Shown here: in pieces, positions 5,315 through 8,517 of the stretch | Position numbering within the stretch: position 1 is the stretch's first letter | Layout of the letters: every line of letters begins with the position of its first letter | DNA from: Microcaldota archaeon | Lineage (GTDB): Archaea > Micrarchaeota > Micrarchaeia > Micrarchaeales > CABMGC01 | Reading direction: 5' to 3' | NCBI GenBank assembly: GCA_021805625.1 | Contig: JAJZEU010000100.1 | Span: 1 to 8,517 of the forward strand | DNA length: 8,517 nucleotides | Notes under the pieces: generated by a model | What the model was told of the DNA's origin: nothing | Seen by the model: only the letters and a program-made list of their open reading frames with translations | Database searches by the model: none | Program-made: the position numbers and the translations under genes

Positions 5315-5782
5315 ATGGCGGAGATAGTAATCAACGGATTGATAGAAGGAGGAAAGGCAAGCGGCGGGCCGCCTTTCGGCCCAGCGCTGGGACCAACAGG
5401 CGTAAACGTCACGAAGATCGTGGGCGAGATAAACGAGAAGACCAAGGCGTTCGAGGGCATGAAGGTGCCCGTGAAGGTCACGGTGGATGCAGCAACCAAG
5501 GCTTACAAGATAGAAGTAGGATTTCCTCCTACTAGCGCGCTGATACTGAAGGAACTTGGCTTGCAGGCGGGTGCCAAGTCTAAGGATGAAGTGGCTGGCA
5601 ACATAACGCTGGAGCAGGCCAAGAAGATAGCGGAGTCAAAGGCAGCGGTGCTATACGGCAACAGCCTCGCAGAAAAGGTCAAGCAGGTGCTCGGCACGTG
5701 CAAGAGCATGAACATAACTGTCGAGGGCGTATCCGCCAAGGAAGCAATAGCAAAGATAAACAAGGGAGAGATGAAGCTCTGA
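5315..5782 (+). CDS. rpl11: Large ribosomal subunit protein uL11
   Basis: A 155-residue L11. The N-terminal domain has the GGKASGGPPFGPALGPTGVN signature (residues about 12-31), the region that contacts factors and 23S rRNA. The C-terminal RNA-binding domain includes VGFPPTSALILKE and ends in a KQVLGTCKSMNITVEG segment. It forms the stalk base and takes part in factor-dependent GTP hydrolysis (family knowledge). The ATG lies two bases after the spt5 stop. In many archaea L1, L10 and P1 follow in the same operon; here no L1 follows, so the operon appears to be split. The gene is intact. Confidence 0.97.
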   Translation: MAEIVINGLIEGGKASGGPPFGPALGPTGVNVTKIVGEINEKTKAFEGMKVPVKVTVDAATKAYKIEVGFPPTSALILKELGLQAGAKSKDEVAGNITLEQAKKIAESKAAVLYGNSLAEKVKQVLGTCKSMNITVEGVSAKEAIAKINKGEMKL

Positions 5783-5851
5783 AGCTTGGAAACGCCACGC
5801 GCCTAGTACTGGTTTTCCATCAGAAACGACAATCGCCAAACCAATGCACTG

Positions 5852-5860
5852 CTTTTAAAT
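5852..5860 (+). promoter_or_regulatory. TATA-like box upstream of the 61-residue gene
   Basis: CTTTTAAAT could start transcription near 5881, leaving a leader of about 29 bases before ATG 5910. GGCGAT at 5900-5905 is only a weak ribosome-binding site candidate. Confidence 0.35.
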
Positions 5861-5909
5861 TGCATGCAGCGAAAACTATCTTACTGCAAAGCATAAACAC
5901 GGCGATCTT

Positions 5910-6095
5910 ATGGCAAAAAAAATAAAATCGAATCATGCTGATGCTGATGGGAATAATGCTGCTGATGGTAGGTTTCTCATCCGTGAAATAAAGATAGCGA
6001 GGCGCAAAGGAGATACAGGCATTTCATGGGAGAAGTTTGAAGAATTGCTGCGCAAGAACCCAGGAGTGCTAGGAGGAGACGACCCCTTTGACTGA
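5910..6095 (+). CDS. Small hypothetical protein, 61 residues
   Basis: ATG 5910 opens a 61-residue frame starting MAKKIKSNHADADGNNAADG, a polar low-complexity part encoded by a GCTGAT-like repeat. A more structured part follows: REIKIARRKGDTGISWEKFEELLRKNPG and a DDPFD end. The second half looks like a basic helix, a turn and an amphipathic helix; I cannot assign a family. The codon pattern is like its neighbours and the frame spans nearly the whole gap between rpl11 and the glycosylase gene, which supports it. It may be a small DNA- or RNA-binding protein, but that is a guess from charge only. Confidence 0.55.
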   Translation: MAKKIKSNHADADGNNAADGRFLIREIKIARRKGDTGISWEKFEELLRKNPGVLGGDDPFD

Positions 6096-6108
6096 ATGGT
6101 CCGTTCAG
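6092..6108 (+). terminator. Short hairpin at the stop of the 61-residue gene
   Basis: CTGAATGGTCCGTTCAG folds as a 5-bp stem CTGAA/TTCAG extended by a T-G wobble and a G-C pair. It includes the stop codon. No T-run follows, so the terminator role is doubtful. Confidence 0.2.
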
Positions 6109-6123
6109 CACCGACCCAAAAGA

Positions 6124-6131
6124 GATAAAAT
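6124..6131 (+). promoter_or_regulatory. TATA-like box of the glycosylase gene
   Basis: GATAAAAT would start transcription near 6153, about 10 bases before ATG 6164, leaving room for the AAGGCG ribosome-binding candidate at 6152-6157. Confidence 0.35.
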
Positions 6132-6163
6132 TCTGAAGAGCGCATCATTTGCAAGGCGTTTGC

Positions 6164-6814
6164 ATGAGAAAGCTAGCCTTGCGATCCCTTTATTCCACGT
6201 TCAGAAAGGAGTTCGGCTTCCTGGATTGGTGGCCGGGAGATACTAAGCTTGAGATAGTAGTCGGAGCAGTCTTGACACAGCAGACCTCGTGGAAGAACGT
6301 TGAGAAGGCGATAGGCAGCATCAAGGCCGCAAACGCAATGAATCTGGAAAAACTTGCTGGCATGAACCTCCCAGCACTTGAATTACTCATAAGATCAAGC
6401 GGCTTCTACAGGCAGAAGGCGATGAGGCTAAAGGGATTGCTCGCAGCCATTTCAGAATACGGCAGCATTGAGAAATTCTTTGATACTGATGCCAAAACGC
6501 TGAGGAAAAGGCTTCTTGAGATGAACGGCATAGGCAGGGAGACTGCAGATTCAATAATCCTCTATGCTGCAGAGAAGCCCGTCTTCGTTGTGGATGCCTA
6601 CACAAGGAGAATACTGGGAAGGATCTACGGCATCGGCGAAAACGTAAGGTATGACGAGCTCAAGGGAATGATGGAGGGCAGCATGGAAAGGAACCTTGAG
6701 CTCTACAAAGATTTCCACGCCCAGTTCGTCGAACTGGGAAAGAGATACTGCAAGACAAAGCCCCTGTGCAGCGAATGCCCAGCAAGGAATGCATGCAGAT
6801 ATGGCTCTGGGTAA
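6164..6814 (+). CDS. Endonuclease III-family DNA glycosylase (HhH-GPD, 4Fe-4S), probably monofunctional
   Basis: A 216-residue HhH-GPD glycosylase. The N-terminal lobe has LEIVVGAVLTQQTSW (29-43). The helix-hairpin-helix reads LLEMNGIGRETADSIIL (117-133), and the catalytic aspartate is D144 in VVDAYTRR. Four cysteines, C196, C202, C205 and C211, fit the iron-sulfur cluster, with X5 instead of the X6 of E. coli Nth in the first gap. At the position of the Nth lyase lysine (K120) the residue is glutamate, E126, so AP-lyase activity is unlikely. That combination resembles the MagIII or endonuclease III-related group of alkylbase glycosylases. I chose ATG 6164 over TTG 6149 because AAGGCG precedes it at good spacing and the family starts near here. 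The gene stands alone, with no repair partner beside it. Confidence 0.9.
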   Translation: MRKLALRSLYSTFRKEFGFLDWWPGDTKLEIVVGAVLTQQTSWKNVEKAIGSIKAANAMNLEKLAGMNLPALELLIRSSGFYRQKAMRLKGLLAAISEYGSIEKFFDTDAKTLRKRLLEMNGIGRETADSIILYAAEKPVFVVDAYTRRILGRIYGIGENVRYDELKGMMEGSMERNLELYKDFHAQFVELGKRYCKTKPLCSECPARNACRYGSG

Positions 6815-7041
6815 AATGAAGCAGCAACATCGTACGCAATGCAGCTATAATCAATGCATTGGCTCTTTTGCTTATTATTTTGGCAGAACGAGCCTGCAAT
6901 ATCGGAACCTGTATGAAGTGATTGTCTGCAAGACGGCAGTGCGACCGTACCGGCAGATGTTTTCTTTCTGGGAGGGTAGAAGCAATGTGTCTTTTTAAAT
7001 ATATTTAAAAGCTTTGCCTTGTTAGGTATTAGCGTGATTGG
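6815..7041. other. Intergenic region with inverted repeat before the MFS gene
   Basis: No coding frame I trust on either strand. It holds a 7-base inverted repeat CAATGCA (6837-6843) and TGCATTG (6855-6861) around an 11-base loop, which might form a weak hairpin after the glycosylase gene, and then the MFS promoter near its end. Confidence 0.4.
6993..7010 (+). promoter_or_regulatory. MFS gene promoter: perfect 18-bp AT palindrome
   Basis: TTTTAAATATATTTAAAA is a perfect palindrome and contains TATA-box matches on both strands. The downstream TTTAAAAG half would start transcription near 7033, a few bases before ATG 7042. GTGATT at 7034-7039 is a weak ribosome-binding candidate. The symmetry could mean bidirectional initiation or a regulator site overlapping the TATA box. 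Confidence 0.5.
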
Positions 7042-8238
7042 ATGGGTAACTGGAGAAAACTTGCGCCATACTGGTTCCTCTTGCTGACTATCGGCTTCGG
7101 ATGGTTCGTGCTGGCGCCTCTGGTCCCGGCACTTATACACGCATTTGGTGCAGGACTTAGCAGCATACTGCTTCTGATAACCACCTATGGCTATGTCATG
7201 GTAGTGCTTGGGCTGCTGGCAGGCTGGATATCAGCCAAGTTCACAGTCAAGAGCGCGCTCTACATCTCAGCCATAATCTCTGTGATAGGTCTCATAGGCA
7301 GGGCGCTTTCGCCTAACTACATTTCATTCCTCATAATGGGTATAATAGCAGCAATAGCGTACCCCCTTGCAATGGCTCCTGTGGGAAGCGTTTCAGAATC
7401 CCTCTTCAAGGGAAGGTCCCACACAGTCATAGGCATAAGTGTCGGTATGCTTTTCCTTGGCATGGCCATAGGCGCATTTGTAGGTCCTTCCATGTTCGCT
7501 GGCTTCGGATTGTCGGGTACCCTTTGGGCAACAGCGATACTCGCGATAATAGCAGCGATATGGATTTTCTTCGGAATACGCGACTACCCTACCTTCTACA
7601 AGGGAAGGTCGCTGCATGGCGTCTTCAAGCTAGGCATGATAAAGAACTGGTATGTGGGCTTGGCGATATCGGCCATGGCTGTGATGTTCGGCTCCATAGG
7701 CTCGACGGTGCTGATATTGCACCAAATGCCTGTTGACAGCGCTTTGGCTTACGGAGGCCTTCTGGGTGGACTTGCATTCCTCGGATCTGCCCTCGGCGCA
7801 ATAATACTGCCGCCGATATTCGAGCAGTACAAGAGGATAAGACTGGGACTTGTCAGCACGGCCGCACTGATGTTCATCTTCGTGGCGGTAATGTCCTTCA
7901 GCCTCTCATACACGAGCATAGTGGCGCTGATAGCGATAGGATACTTCTTCTTCGGGTTCTTCGGAAACGCATATTGGTCGATGGCTATGACCTCAACTAC
8001 GCGCTATGTTTCGGATCCCGCGCAGGCTGGCTTCGCTACATCGATGTACAGCGTGTTTACCAACCTCGGAGTGGCATTCATACCGGTATTTCTCGGTGTG
8101 GAATTCGGAAGCCTTGCCACCATAGCAATAGGTGTATCGATAGTGCTGGCGGTAGAGTTCGTAGCAATGCTGCTATCCCCTCTCCTGCTTGTAAAGGGAG
8201 CAGCGCCATCCGCAAAGGTGCAGCACAGTAGAAGATAA
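7042..8238 (+). CDS. Major facilitator superfamily transporter
   Basis: A 398-residue membrane protein with about 12 hydrophobic helices in two six-helix halves, separated by a polar loop at roughly residues 180-200 (RDYPTFYKGRSLHG). The first half has a degenerate MFS motif A between helices 2 and 3 (GWISAKFTVKSAL) and a glycine- and proline-rich helix 5. Length and topology are typical of MFS permeases; overall style is near the CynX/NimT-like and general MFS_1 groups, but the substrate cannot be read from the sequence. The C-terminus is short and basic (KVQHSRR). It is monocistronic: a TATA palindrome precedes it and a strong hairpin with T-run follows 11 bases after its stop. Confidence 0.9.
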   Translation: MGNWRKLAPYWFLLLTIGFGWFVLAPLVPALIHAFGAGLSSILLLITTYGYVMVVLGLLAGWISAKFTVKSALYISAIISVIGLIGRALSPNYISFLIMGIIAAIAYPLAMAPVGSVSESLFKGRSHTVIGISVGMLFLGMAIGAFVGPSMFAGFGLSGTLWATAILAIIAAIWIFFGIRDYPTFYKGRSLHGVFKLGMIKNWYVGLAISAMAVMFGSIGSTVLILHQMPVDSALAYGGLLGGLAFLGSALGAIILPPIFEQYKRIRLGLVSTAALMFIFVAVMSFSLSYTSIVALIAIGYFFFGFFGNAYWSMAMTSTTRYVSDPAQAGFATSMYSVFTNLGVAFIPVFLGVEFGSLATIAIGVSIVLAVEFVAMLLSPLLLVKGAAPSAKVQHSRR

Positions 8239-8249
8239 CGGATATTTGC

Positions 8250-8278
8250 GCACGGGCTCTTGCCCGTGCTCATTTTTT
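8250..8278 (+). terminator. Hairpin plus T-run terminator after the MFS gene
   Basis: GCACGGGC (8250-8257) pairs perfectly with GCCCGTGC (8262-8269) around the loop TCTT, followed three bases later by TTTTTT at 8273-8278. This has the form of a bacterial intrinsic terminator; archaeal polymerases mainly need the T-run. Confidence 0.75.
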
Positions 8279-8354
8279 GATTCTGTGTTGCCGCAGAGAC
8301 GCGCAGAGCCTGCGCTATGAAGAACCGCAATCCTAATATTTAGGCGAGAGTTCC

Positions 8355-8370
8355 ACGTCCTTCAGGACGT
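8355..8370. repeat. ACGTCC/GGACGT hairpin
   Basis: ACGTCCTTCAGGACGT forms a perfect stem of 6-7 bp around TTCA or TC. It lies between the MFS terminator and the next promoter. Its role is unknown; it could be the terminator of a gene on the other strand or part of a small RNA. Confidence 0.35.
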
Positions 8371-8402
8371 CCCGCAAAGTTATTTAGTTTCCATGCGGAA
8401 AG

Positions 8403-8413
8403 TATTTATTTTA
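8403..8413 (+). promoter_or_regulatory. TATA-like element of the oxidoreductase gene
   Basis: TATTTATTTTA is centred near 8408 and would start transcription around 8434, immediately before the GAGGGTGA ribosome-binding site at 8434-8441. Confidence 0.4.
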
Positions 8414-8445
8414 CAAAAACGCACGCCCACATAGAGGGTGACATT

Positions 8446-8517
8446 CTGGGATATGATGCCGTTGTGGTGGGTGGGGGCCCTGCCGGAATAGGCGCGGCAT
8501 TCTCTGCCGCGAAACTG
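8446..8517 (+). CDS. FAD-dependent oxidoreductase, N-terminal fragment
   Basis: The last bases encode LGYDAVVVGGGPAGIGAA followed by FSAAKL, the N-terminal Rossmann strand-turn-helix with GxGxxG that binds the ADP part of FAD. Such starts occur in geranylgeranyl reductases, thioredoxin reductases and related enzymes; the FSAAKL helix leans to the geranylgeranyl reductase type, but this is too short to decide. No ATG, GTG or TTG is in frame between the TAG at 8341 and the motif. GAGGGTGA at 8434-8441 is a near-ideal ribosome-binding site, which leaves CTG 8446 or ATT 8443 as start. ATG 8453 is in the wrong frame. The gene continues past the window. Confidence 0.75.
   Translation, partial: MGYDAVVVGGGPAGIGAAFSAAKL

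Noticed and set aside
6974..6981. GGGTAGAA upstream of the MFS promoter, the same core as in the ATPase repeat cluster.
   Set aside because: A single 8-base copy without the paired repeat is expected at appreciable frequency in a window this size; not enough to propose a shared regulon.
6703..7140. Minus-strand 145-codon frame over the glycosylase end and the MFS promoter.
   Set aside because: It runs through the glycosylase coding sequence and the AT-rich promoter, with no domain and no promoter of its own.

Overview
The window looks archaeal. The clearest signs are an Spt5 (NusG-like NGN-KOW) gene followed two bases later by ribosomal protein L11, a Trm5-type tRNA methyltransferase, TATA boxes about 26 nt upstream of several start codons, and a class III (type IV pilin-like) signal peptide. 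The pilin-like leader fused to a LamG domain (core MEYLMTYGWAIL, then a stretch beginning FAPKAPPG) is a protein style I associate with DPANN archaea, especially Micrarchaeota (ARMAN group). That lineage call is from memory, not from a search.

Layout. Positions 1-400 hold the end of a HEPN gene overlapping a minimal nucleotidyltransferase (MNT) gene, a toxin-antitoxin pair. Positions 511-1490 hold a surface-type LamG protein whose best promoter and ATG lie out of frame with the body, next to an AC repeat. Positions 1537-2814 (minus) hold an AAA_14/DUF4143 ATPase with a compact repeat cluster upstream of its promoter. Positions 2934-3710 are a graveyard: the tail of a second LamG gene, an unrecognised 47-residue ORF on the minus strand, and the 3' end of an IS200/IS605-type TnpB gene with its right-end hairpin, the region that in such elements encodes the omega RNA.

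From 3765 on the content is housekeeping: Trm5 (minus) divergent from Spt5-L11 with a palindrome in the shared promoter, a 61-residue unknown protein, an endonuclease III-family DNA glycosylase lacking the lyase lysine, and a 12-helix MFS transporter ending in a bacterial-style hairpin plus T-run. The window ends in the first codons of an FAD-dependent oxidoreductase that seems to use a non-ATG start.

The first 3.7 kb is accessory DNA (toxin-antitoxin pair, surface protein, ATPase, dead transposon); the rest is core translation, transcription and repair plus transport. Only Spt5-L11 and HEPN-MNT look like true operons. I see no tRNA, rRNA or CRISPR array. The most interesting places are the LamG gene start, the TnpB/omega-RNA remnant, and the repeats upstream of the ATPase.
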